Origin: Solanum dulcamara
Taxonomy: Eukaryota > Streptophyta > Magnoliopsida > Solanales > Solanaceae
Assembly (NCBI RefSeq): GCF_947179165.1
Contig: NC_077238.1
Span: 72,668,757-72,732,756, forward strand
Direction of reading: 5' to 3'
DNA length: 64,000 nucleotides
Below, piece after piece: positions 1 through 12,000 of this stretch (position 1 is its first letter; each line of letters begins with the position of its first letter). Below the pieces are notes generated by a model, which worked only from the letters and a program-made list of their open reading frames with translations, had not been told where the DNA came from and searched no databases. A program made the position numbers and the translations under genes.

Positions 1-3000
1 CAGGTCCTGGCTGTTCACCTCAAATACATTGCGGTGGGAATGTCCAAAGGATCAATTCTTCTGATGCCAAGCAGATACTCCTCACATCATGCTGATAACA
101 TGGATGCTAAGGTTTTTGTGCTAATTAGCTTGGTGCACTGTACCTTATTACAGTATTGACCACATTGTGAATTAGATTTCAACAAAAAGTATTGTTCTAT
201 TCCAAAAAATATCATTCATTCTCTCCTCGTTGAACTTATATGATTCTAATTAACAAATATCATCTCGTATAATCACTTTTGAAAAGGAAATTGCTCATTG
301 TAGAATCTCTATATCTGAATTGTGTATATTTTCTGTTTACTTGCATTAAAAGATTTTAGATTCGACTAAATTATTAAATATTTTACTTTCTGATGGCAGA
401 AATGTGTATATATTTCAGATGTTGATATTTGGAGTACCAGGAGATAGATCTCATGTCCCTGTAACTTGCTTGAGCTTTAATCAGCAAGGGGACATGCTCT
501 TTGCAGGATATGGTGATGGGCATTATACTGTATGGGATGTGCAAAGGGCCTCTGTGCTTAAAGTTGTCACTGAACATAAAGCTCCAGTTGTGCACCTTTT
601 ATATTTAGGGCAAGATTCTCAAGTTACTCGACAGTTTACTGTGCTCAGCGGTGATACTAAAGGTGTAGTTAACTTAGACCGGTTTACAGTGTATCCCTTG
701 TTCAATAGAATCTCCCTTTCGAAGTCACAGGTAAATATATCCTTTTCATGCTTCTCAATTAACATGAATATCCTTCTCAAAAATTTGACATGAATATACA
801 TGCATCTCTAGGTTGAATAATATATGGTAACATTTAAACAGGAACTGTTAAATGAAAGCAACAGCACTACATTATGTGCTGTGACACTACTATCTGGTGA
901 AAGTTATGGAGGTGCTATGGTGGCTTCTCAAGAGGGAGGCGGCCCTTCTTTGATTGAGGAAGGTGTGGTCATACTTGGCACACACCAATCTGCTCTAGTG
1001 GTATGAAGTTCTTAGAACATTCATTGCCCTGGAAGGATTTCACAATCTCCCCAAACCCAAACTCCTTGTAAATGATCAGTTTAACCTTCATTCCTGCTTC
1101 TTGGTCAAGACTTCTGTTTCACTGTCTTTTGCAGGCAAAATTAAGCCCCACATTTAAAGTTTATGCTAAAATTCCACGTCCTGATGGTGTTAGGGAGGGT
1201 TCAATGCCCTATGCTGCTTGGAAATGTATGGAATCACATATTTCTTCAGTTTTGGTATGTATTAATTTTGGCCATGGATATGTTGCATTCGAGCTTGCTA
1301 AGATTTTTTTTGTTGCAGCAGAAAGTATGTCCACTGAAACATCAGAAAAAGTTTCACTGCTTGCAATTGCTTGGGATCGAAGAGTTCAGGTTGCTAAGCT
1401 GGTGAAATCAGAGCTAAAAGTTTGTTGGAGATGGACTACGGATAGCTCAGCAGTTGGGCTGGCATGGTTGGATGAACAGGTACATAAATTTCTTGGTGCT
1501 TTATCAGGAACTTCCTTTTCTCATCATTTATCTGCAATATGTGGAATACTTGCATTTCGGTTTGGACAGATGTACAAAAATTACAAAGGTCTTTTACTTG
1601 TCCAGATTTTGGTAATTCTCACAACAACTGGACAGCTTTGTTTGTTTTCAAAAGATGGGAATTTGATCCACCAGAGAAGTTTTTCTATGAATGGATCTTG
1701 TGGAGAGGATCTCATGTCATACCATACCTACTTCAGCAATGTCTTTGGAAATCCTGAAAAAGCGCATCACAATTGTTTAGGTGTCAGGGGGGCAACTTTG
1801 TACATTCTTCGGCCATCCCAGCTTGTTGTTTCTCGCCTTCTTTCCTGGAAGGAACGAATAGAAGTTTTACATAAAGCAGGTGACTGGACGAGTGCACTGA
1901 ACATGGCAATGTCTCTTTATGATGGTCAAGCACATGCAGTTATTGACCTTCCAAAGAATTTGGATGATGTGCAGAAGACTCTTATGCCACATCTTGTACA
2001 ACTGCTGTTGTCATATGTAGATGAGGTATTCTCCTACATAGCAGTGACATCTGGCAACCAACATGGGCAGTCAGGCCAATCAAATGAATTGAAGTATGAT
2101 GCTGACTTTGTGAATCCTGATATTAAGGAGCAGTACACTCTGGTTGGTGGTGTTTCCGTTGAATTTTGTCTTCATATCAAGAGACTTGATGTTCTCTTTG
2201 ACGAAATTTTTCCAAAGTATGCTGCTGTGAATCACAAGGGTATGTTGCAATGTATTTATACTTCAACATCCTGCATTATGTCCCATGTCAACTATTTGGG
2301 GCTTGTTTCTATGTTTGATGCCTCCTTGATGGAAAATGTTTTTGCTTATACAAAACTATAATATATTAGTGAGTGCCTCTAAGTACTGTAGTGAATTAAC
2401 CAGGCTAACAATTTATGAGGAATTGAAGATAATAGGGTGAACATATTGTTAAGCTGAGTTTGAATCGAAAAGGACAAAACATAGTCTGAATAAAGAACTA
2501 TTTCAGGTTTGTTTTGGTAACTTTTTCGTTCCCCAAGTCCCCTCCTCTCTCCTGTCCATTAACCTCTGGAACTCAACTTTGTTAGAAAACCTTCAATATC
2601 TGTTTTTGCCGTATCAAAGAAGTCTAGAAGCTAGTTATATGTAGATAACAACAATAGTAAAAAATGATGTTTAATGGAGCCCCCAAGTTGCTGGCCTAGA
2701 AGTCGCTGCACTGACAACCTTGGAAGTTCAAATTCGGTCAGAGGCGACACTAAGTAAATTCTTCTCATCTTTTTGACACTTAAACATGCAAAGTTACCGG
2801 TTCCTGTGCTAGTGGGATCTAGCAGGTACCCAGTAGATTAGTTGATATGTTAAGCTTAGCCTGGATACCGTTGTTATCAAAAAAAGGAATAGAATAGAAA
2901 CGTCTAGCAGACCGTTAGTTAATCTTTTAATTTCGTCCATGTTCCTCCTGTGGAATGTTGGGCTTTTTCTGTTCTCATTTAACTCCAATTTTCAACAAGT

Positions 3001-6000
3001 ATATTGTGTTGAAATTATTAGTCTGGCCAAATCATATGTTTCCATGTACAGATACATTTTTGGAGCTTCTGGAGCCATATATATTGAAAGACATGCTAGG
3101 ATCTTTACCACCTGAGGTATATCTGTGGTTTTGGTTTGTTACAAGTTTTTGAATTAGGGTTTTTTATGCCTCATATTACTTTACTGTGTCTCTATTGGGC
3201 ACTTGCTTTGTCATTCATCTATCAAAACTTATAATATGGATGCTGATCCGCTGTGGTCTGTTATTGCTGAAGATAATGCAAGCACTAGTGGAGCACTATA
3301 GCTCTAAAGGTTGGTTACAGCGTGTTGAACAGTGTGTTCTCCACATGGACATGTTGTCCCTGGATTTCAATCAGGTATTGCTGCACGTTTTATATGTCAA
3401 AATTTATGATTACCGCTTTATGAGCACACATGAAGGTTGTCACTAATAAGACATGAGAGCAAAGGACAGTTGTCCTCAAACAGGAGAAAAGTTGCATGAA
3501 TGAAAGAAAGCTTCCACTATTGGCTTGATTTGAATTTTTTTCCCTCTCTTTCCTGTGAATTTGTCGGATTTAGCTGTTAATTTTTTTAATTTATTTTGTA
3601 GGTTGTTCGCCTATGCAGGGAGCATAGGCTGCATGGTGCATTGATCTACTTGTTCAACAAAGGTCTTGATGATTTTAGGACTCCTTTGGAAGAGCTCTTT
3701 TTAATTTTGCGGGATTGTACCAGAGAAAGTGCTACTGCTCTTGGGTAAATTGATTTACGTTTATAATTGGATATATAAATTATCTAATGAACATGACTTA
3801 TAACTTGTACAAGTTTGATACCCCCATATAATGTATATTTTCTGCCTAAAGTGCGTGATCCAATTCCTTAAGTGTCATCCATTATTTTTGACATTCTTAG
3901 AAATGCACCGTGATGTTTCAAGTAAACAAACTTCATTTTCTTCGTGGAAACAGGTACAAGATGCTTGTTTACCTCAAGTACTGCTTCCAAGGTTTTGCTT
4001 TTCCTCCAGGTTGGTCTGCAATATGCTCTTTATAACTTATATACGAGTAAATTTAGGTTGGTTTTCCGCATTTGATAGCTTCTTTTTCTATGCATGCTTG
4101 AACAAATTAGTCTGTCTTTAATAAGCTTGAGAACAGAAGCAAAAGGTATATATTTGGGTTTCACTTTGCTCATACTAATATCCTTGCGATTCGATTTTAT
4201 TCTCTACCGTGGTGGTTGATTCTTGTGATCAGTTAAATTTGAAAAAAATGAAAAAAGAAGTTAAATTTGGAAGGTTTGGTGGTATAAGATCAAATGAGGA
4301 AACAATCCAGATTAAAGGAAATATATAATTGTCAATTATTTTATGCACATGTAGTGTTAAAACATTCAGCTTGAGAGAACTTGACATTTCTCTTATTTGT
4401 GTTAGCATCAGAGCCTTCAAGGAGACAATTATTTTGGTTGTATGGTTGCACTGTTATTTTTTTTTTCTTCTTTTTTTTGAAACTGCTGGTTACAGTTTTA
4501 GATAGATAGTGTAGTTATATATTAGATTCCTTGTAAGAAGATCAAGGATTTTTGGGTTAGTGAATCACTGATGTAATGATGTAACTTCCATTTTGGTTTC
4601 CAATGTGCTGATGTTTATACACACATACACACACACACTGAATCTGTTAACTTCTCAAAAAACCAAAAAAAGAATGATAGATAGTGTAGTTCAAGGAGAG
4701 GTTGTAGGACAGGTGCAAGAGACTTTGGGGATGTGAAGGATGGGATAAACAAGGCGCTAGAGAATCTCGAGAAAGTTAACAGTTCAGAGGAATATTTCCT
4801 CACACATACGGTTATTCCCAAAATTGATTTTTTTTTACATATTTTCCCACATTAATATCTACCGTGACATGTTGCATTGCCTATATCCTCTTCTCTTTCC
4901 GGATTTAATCTTTGAAGATCGACACAGTAAATATCCTAATCATATATGCACCTCGGCATCTTGTTTTGGAGAAAAAACAACAAGGATTGGGAATGGGGGG
5001 TTATGCTGAAGAACTACTAAGGGAATGAAATGAATCTTTAAAAATATTTTTAGTTATTCTGCATTTCTGCTTCTTGTGGGGACCTTACTGTGGTATTTCA
5101 CACAACATCTTTTATTTCTTAGTTGTGCTTTTTGTGTTTTGCTTCAAGCAATTGATGATGAACTATGCAGGGCGCGGAACACTCCCTTCCACACGTGTGC
5201 CATCTCTTAAAAGAGAGCTTGTGCAATTTTTGTTGGAGGAAGCGAGTTCTCCAAATTCTTCGACAGCAATGTGCTTACCTTACAGTGGACCGAACCCAAA
5301 CCTGCTCTCTCTGTTAGAGCTCGACACAGAGGCCACCTTAGATGTTTTGCGCTATGCATTTGTAGAAGGTGAAAATGAAAGTTACAGTCCTGCATGGAAT
5401 CCAGCCAATTCAAAGACGGAAACAACTGAAGTAGACATTTCAACTATTGAAGGCGTAAACTTAGTTCAGAAAGTAGTAGATGTCCTTGCGGTCATTCTTA
5501 ATCTGAGTTATTTCCAAACTGGTGGTTCTTTTAATAATAAAGATGAAAGATTTACCGACATTTGGCCTACAAGGAAAGATACTGAGTACATATTAGATTT
5601 TATTTCCTTTTTAACTGCCTCTGAAAAAGCTAAAGTTTCAAAAGATACCCTTCATCAAATTTTTGAGTATCTGACACTGGGTAATGAAACTTACCCCAAT
5701 GTTTCTGGGCGGATAGTTGAAACCTTCAATAGGAAACAGAAGCAACTGACTGCACTTTTAGAAGTTTTGCCAGAGGAAGACTGGGATGCACATTACTTGC
5801 TGAATTTATGTGAGAGGGCTCAGCTGCATCAGGTACTTTTTCTTGCTAACTGTTTCTGTACCTTTTTCTTCTATCACAATATATCAAGTATCAATGAAAT
5901 CAATTATTTAAGAGACTTGCCAATTATTTTAGGTCTGCGGCTTAATTCACGCCATCACACATCAGTATCTTTCTGCTTTGGACAGTTATATGAAAGCTGT

Positions 6001-9000
6001 TGATGACCGTATTCTTGCTTTCATATTTGTTGATGAAATGCTGCGGCAACCGAGAGACGAACAATCTGATGCTTTCAGATCAGCAGTCATTTCTCGAATC
6101 CCAGATCTACTCAAGTTGAACAGGTTGCAATACAATTCCACAATGTTTGTCATTCATATTCAAGCTGGATTTTCACGAGATGAAGTTCATTCTATGCCGG
6201 CACCAAACTGTTTAACCATATATTTTAGAGGATAATCACAGAGTGCTGACAAATCTTTGCTAATTTTGGGATTCTGCAGGGAAGGAACTTTTTTACTGAT
6301 TGTCAACCATTTTGGAGAGGAGAGCGATTACATTTTGGATCAGCTGCGGTCTAATCCAGAAAGTCTTTTCGTTTATCTGAAGACACTTATTGAAGTTCAT
6401 TCAACAGGCACCCTAAACTTCTCTTCTTTAAGAAAAGATAATGCTTCAGACTTCCCCAGTGGAAGAAAGAAGAAACATATGTCCTCTGAAGTCTACCTGG
6501 AAACCTTGTCTGACTTACCTAAGCTCCTGCAGAACTATCCAATCCACATAACTGATGAAATGACGGAGCTTTATATTGAGGTGAGTATTGTTCTCAACTG
6601 GGTAGTGTCTATGTAGAAGCTTGTTTAGGGGTAACTTTTTCCTCCATCGCATGTTTTGCTTCCACCTTGTGTTTTTCTTATAGAGTAAGGTAATGTAATT
6701 TGATTTAAAGTAGCAAGAAGGTGCAGATTATGTACAAGAAATAGACTTAGGTTCCTATTCTAGACTTAATGAATCAATTAAGTACAATATATTACCAAGT
6801 TCATTCACTACAATAATAACAACACAACTATAAAGGCACGCCTAGACCTACGACCATCCTAAACCGACACACGGTAAGACACCATTCTATCCCTATTAGC
6901 CTTCTACCCTAATCCGCGACCTCCACTCTTTTCTATCTAAGGTCATGTCCTCGGTGATATGGAGTACCGCCATATCTTGTCTAATCATCTCTCTCCAATA
7001 CCTTTTCGGTCTACCCCTACTCCTCCGCATAGCCCCCAAATTAACCGCTCGCACCTCCTAACTGGGGCGTCGACATCCCTCCTTTGCACATGTCCAAACT
7101 ATCTCAGTTTCGCTTCTCTCATCTTGTCGACCATGGATGCCACTCTCACCTTCTCCCGAATAACCTTATTCCTGATCTTATCACTCTTAGTGTGCCCACA
7201 CATCCATCTCAGCATCCTCATCTCCGCAACATGCATCTTCTGAACATGAGAGTTCTTTACTCGCCAGCACTCCACTCCATATAACAAGATCTCCACTCCA
7301 TATAACAACGCTGGTCTAACAACCATTTTGTAGAACTTACCTTTAAGTTTAGGCGGTACCTTCTTATCACACAAGACTCTAGAGGCTAGCCTCCATTTCA
7401 ACCATGCTGGTCTAATGCGGTGCGTGACATCATCATCGATGTTCCCACCACTCTAGATGATGGATCCAAGATATTTTAAGCTTTCTGTCTTGGGGATAGA
7501 TTAGGTGGCAAACCTCACTTCCCTGCCCTCTTCATCCATCGCAACACTAAATTTGCACTCTAAGTATTCTGTTTTGGTTCTGCTCAATCTGAATTCTTTG
7601 GACTCCAGTGTTTGTCTCCAAACCTTCAACCTATCATTAACTCCGTCTCGAGTCTCATCAATCAAAACTATATCATCAGCAAATAGCATGCACCATGGAA
7701 CCTCATCCTTAATAGACCGTGTCAGCTTATCTATCATCAAGGCAAAAAGAAAAGGGCCCAGCACCGATCCCTGGTGTAGTCCTACCTCAACAGGAAAATG
7801 CTCTGAGTCACCTTCCACCGTCCTAACCCGAGTCTTGGCTCCAGCATACATGTCCTTTATCGCCCTAATATACACCATATGGACTCCTTTAGATCCAGAC
7901 ACCTCCAGAGAACATCCCTCGGAACTTTGTCATAAGTCTTTTCAAGGTCTATGTACACCATATGGAGATCCCTTTTTCTTTCTCTAAATTTCTCCACTAG
8001 TCTCCTCATAAGATTAATTGCTTCAGTAGTCGACCGTCCCGGTATGAATCCGAACTGGTTCTCTGAGATTGACACCATATGGAGATCCCTTTTTCTTTCT
8101 CTAAATTTCTCCACCAGTCTCCGCGTAAGATTAATTGCTTCAGTAGTCGACCGTCCCGATATGAATCCGAACTGGTTCTCTGAGATTGACACTCCTCTCC
8201 TCACCCTCATCTCCACCACTCTCTCCCAAATCTTCATAGTGTGACTTAGTAGTTTGATAGTGATTACTTTCTCATATCCGATTTGCGTAGCACCGTGCAT
8301 CTTTCTAGTAACTACTTTCTCATATTTGATTTTTGTAGCACCGTGCATATCTTCGGACTACTCATATTTAATTAGCGTAGTACTGTGGATTTTTTTCGAA
8401 CTACTTTCTCATATCTGAGTTGCATAGCATCGTGTCTCTTTTCAGTGACAACTCAGATTTGATTTGCGTAGTGCCATACGTCTTTTCAGTGACTACTCAA
8501 ATCTGATTTGCGTAGGGTCGTGCTATTATTCTTATCCTATTCATATAATTCTCTTTCTCAGTAGGATGGTGCCATTATTCCGACCCTACCAATATAGTTT
8601 TAACATCAAATTGTGATCACTTTTAGCCATCAAATCTAATAATTCGACGCATGAGCATGTTCCGGCCAATTTTAGGTGACTTTCTTGTTGATTTTGAGAC
8701 GATCCATATCTTTTGTACGAGATCTCGAGCACTTTTCGTCAATCATTGCATTGTTTCCGACAGAAATGAGTTTCCTGCAATGTTTTCTTTCTATTTCAGA
8801 TTTACTTTTGCTAAAAAAGAAAAAGAAAAAAAAAGAATGTATAATCAAATATTTTGGTCGGATTACAGTGATATTTTCTCTCCCTTGGCTAAAATAGCAT
8901 ATGTCTGCCTTTTTCTATCTATGGTTGTCGTTCTCAATTGGCCTTTTAATCAGTTGGATATTAAGAATTTTTTTCATCACGGTGATTCGAGGAAGAAGTC

Positions 9001-12000
9001 TATATGGAGAAACTACTTGGTTTTGTTGCTCAAGGGGAGTCTGGTAGCCTTGTATGTCGATTGTGTAAGTCACTTTGTGATCTGAAACAGTCTTCTCAAG
9101 CTTGGTTTGGGAAGTTCAACACTGTAATTCAGAAATTTATCACTCTGTGTTTTATCGACATTATGCATCAAATCCAGTATTTCATGAGAAGACCAAACAC
9201 ATTGAGACTGACTGTCCATTTTGTGAAGACGAGTGATCAACTTGTAGATATCTTATCAAGCCCCTCATCGATCCTTGTATTAGTTACATTTGTAACAAGC
9301 TAGGTACTTATGACTTGTATGCACCAGCTTGAGGGGGAGTGTTAGAATAGGAATAGGAACAAGAATATTATATACAATTCTACTTAGAATAGGAATAGGT
9401 ATAGGAGTAGTATAGAGAATCTTACTTGGAAAAGGATTATCATGTTGTCTAATGTAGTGTCTATAAATGGGTTGTCAATGTAATAATGAAGATACACAAA
9501 TTCAATAATATTCTTCTCCAATATTTCTCACAGGTATCAAGGCAATAAAAATAGAACTTAAGCTTCTGATAAAGGTTCTTGATAGAAGAACTACTGTCTT
9601 CAGCACATCTCCTTAACAGTACACCAACATTTCTGGAAAAAATTCATGGTAAACCCATCAGGCCAGGGACCTTCTCCCATCAAATAGTTTAATCACAGCC
9701 TGTACTTCATCTTAAAGAAAAACGCCTTCAAAGCTAATCACTTTCAAGTTTCATCATCAGATAATTTCACCAGATTTTCATCAATCCACTTTGGTCTCCA
9801 CTTTTCAGTTTCTGTAAAAATATTATTGTAGAAATCCAAAATATGTTCTCTGTTCTCTGATAAGCCATTCATCATCTACTAACACTCCGTCAATGCTGAT
9901 TTTGTCAATACAGTTATACATTTTATGTGCATTAGCTAGCTTGTGAAAGGATTTTGTAATTTTGTCTCCCTTCTTCATCCAAAGGCATCTAGACTTTTGC
10001 CTCCAAGATATTTCTTCAGCTTTGGCAATTTCTTCTAGCTCCCTGTTAATAGAACTTCTTTCAAAATTATCCAATTCTTCTCTTGCAGCATAGCACTTCC
10101 ATGATCAAGTTCCTCTAGCTTTTCCATTGCCGGTCTCTTCCTTCGTCCAATCTAGAAAACACTTCTCCGTTCCGCTTTTAGATGTCAGTTTTTAACATTT
10201 ACAACTTTTTAGCAAGAACAATATCAGGTGTTCCATTAATCTCATATAATTCCCACCATTTATCCACCAAGTGAGCCGAGGGTCTTTCGGAAACAGTCTC
10301 TCTACCTCGGAGAGGTTGTGTTAAGGTCTGCGTATGCTCTACCCTCCCTAGACCCCACTTTGTGGGATTTCACTGGATTTGTTGTTGTTGTAACCACCGA
10401 GTCAGCAAGTCTGCACTTTTTATCCTTGCTAACTACATAATGAGAGCTTGAGATTTCTTGGCATGACCCATTAGCTCCAAATATATTCAAGAGCACGTTC
10501 CATAGCTGCCAAGTTTGTCTATAATGAAGGAAGATATGATCAACAGTGTCAAGTGAATCTTCACACAGCATGCATCTGCTACAGAGCATAATATTATACT
10601 CTGGTGTAGATTAGCTTGAGTCAAACAAGAACCTTGAGCTGTAATCCATTTAAACAAGCAACTTTTGTGGGCACTTTGATTCCATATCATTTTTCAAGGC
10701 CACCTCTGTTACCATATTTCCTAGTTGACTCACAATTACATAGCATGATTTGACTGAAAAAAGATCTCTTCCACTGCCTGTCTAAACAGTAGAATCCCGT
10801 TGGTCCCTTTCCAACTGCACATTGTCCTACATCCGTAGCAACAGGTCGACTCCTTTATTCCAACAACAAGAACATACCCAATGAAATCCCACAAGTGGGG
10901 TCTTGGGAGGATAGAGTGACCTTACCACTATAGAAAGACCCTCGGTTCAAATGCAACAAATTCAAGTACGAAGATGAAGATAATAGTGAAGAAAATATAG
11001 AAAATATTAAGGGAAATAGTGCAAAGCCTACCAGAAAGGAACAAGAACAACAACCAAAGAGTGCGATAACCGAAACACAATAAACAACAAATGGTGATAG
11101 ATTTTAAAAGCATGGACTACAAGAATACGGCCAGTACAATGGCAAACACCAACAAGCCTAAACCCTCGAAAAGCAAGACAACACTCCACTACCTATTAAC
11201 CTTCTACCCAAATACGTGTCCTCCACACCCTCCTATCTAAGGCCATGTCCTCTGTAATCTGAAGTTGTGCCATGTCCTGCCTAATCACTTCCCCCCAATA
11301 CTTCTTCGGCCTACCTCTACTATATCCAACCTCTCACAATCACTAAAATTTATTTTGAAATGCAACTGCCATTTATTTCGATTGGATCCAATAGTGCATC
11401 TTTTATCCCTTGCAGTTGCAAGTCTGGAGACAACTCTTTTAAAGGCCCTCCTTCCGTGGAATTGTCTAACTATAATATTTTCTTCTTCCCTTTGCTTCTA
11501 CTTCATGTTCTGTTGTGTTCAACCATGGATATAAACTTTTGCTTTTATTACAGTTACATTTTTTCAGCCTTCTGTCATTCTCTTCCTGTATCTCTATGTT
11601 TGGCTTCTGACCTTGGTTGTGTTGTCTCAACGCCAATTTTTTTAGGCTCCCTCCCTACGCTCACTTACATCTTTGCTCCTATCCTATACCTTGTGTAAAA
11701 TAGTGTAACCTGATTATCAGAAAAGCTGTCTTTGGATGTTGCGAACAAAAGCCAAATGTTGTCACAACAACAACATACCTAGTGTATTCTCAGAAAGTGG
11801 GGTCTGGGGAGGGTAGAGCATACGCAGACCTTACCTCTATCTCTTGGAGGTAGAGAGACTGTTTCCGAAAGGCCTCGTCTAAAGTGAAATGTTATCTAAA
11901 CATGGAAGATAATTTTGTTTCGTGCGGACTTTTTTTCTCTCGTAATCATACATTGTTAAAAATGCTCTATATTAGAGGTGTACCTTTTATCCTATATAGG

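Noticed and set aside
1226..1254. Exon 4 extended to the donor at 1255 (GTTTTG|GTATGT)
   Set aside because: The extension breaks the frame into exon 5. The donor at 1226 gives a continuous, family-like sequence.
1072..2361. Long open frame of 429 codons read as a single-exon gene
   Set aside because: It spans VPS8 exons 4-6 with in-frame introns 4 and 5. Donor and acceptor sites and homology support splicing.
2685..2760. tRNA gene
   Set aside because: The A/B-box-like sequence is the head of a SINE; no cloverleaf with an acceptor stem can be formed.
7505..8244. Plus-strand open frames over the RTE LINE (97-160 codons)
   Set aside because: Shadows of the minus-strand reverse transcriptase, which carries the recognisable motifs.
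11360..11698. 112-codon plus-strand frame as a gene
   Set aside because: No recognisable domain, hydrophobic low-complexity translation, and it lies within a transposon-filled intron.
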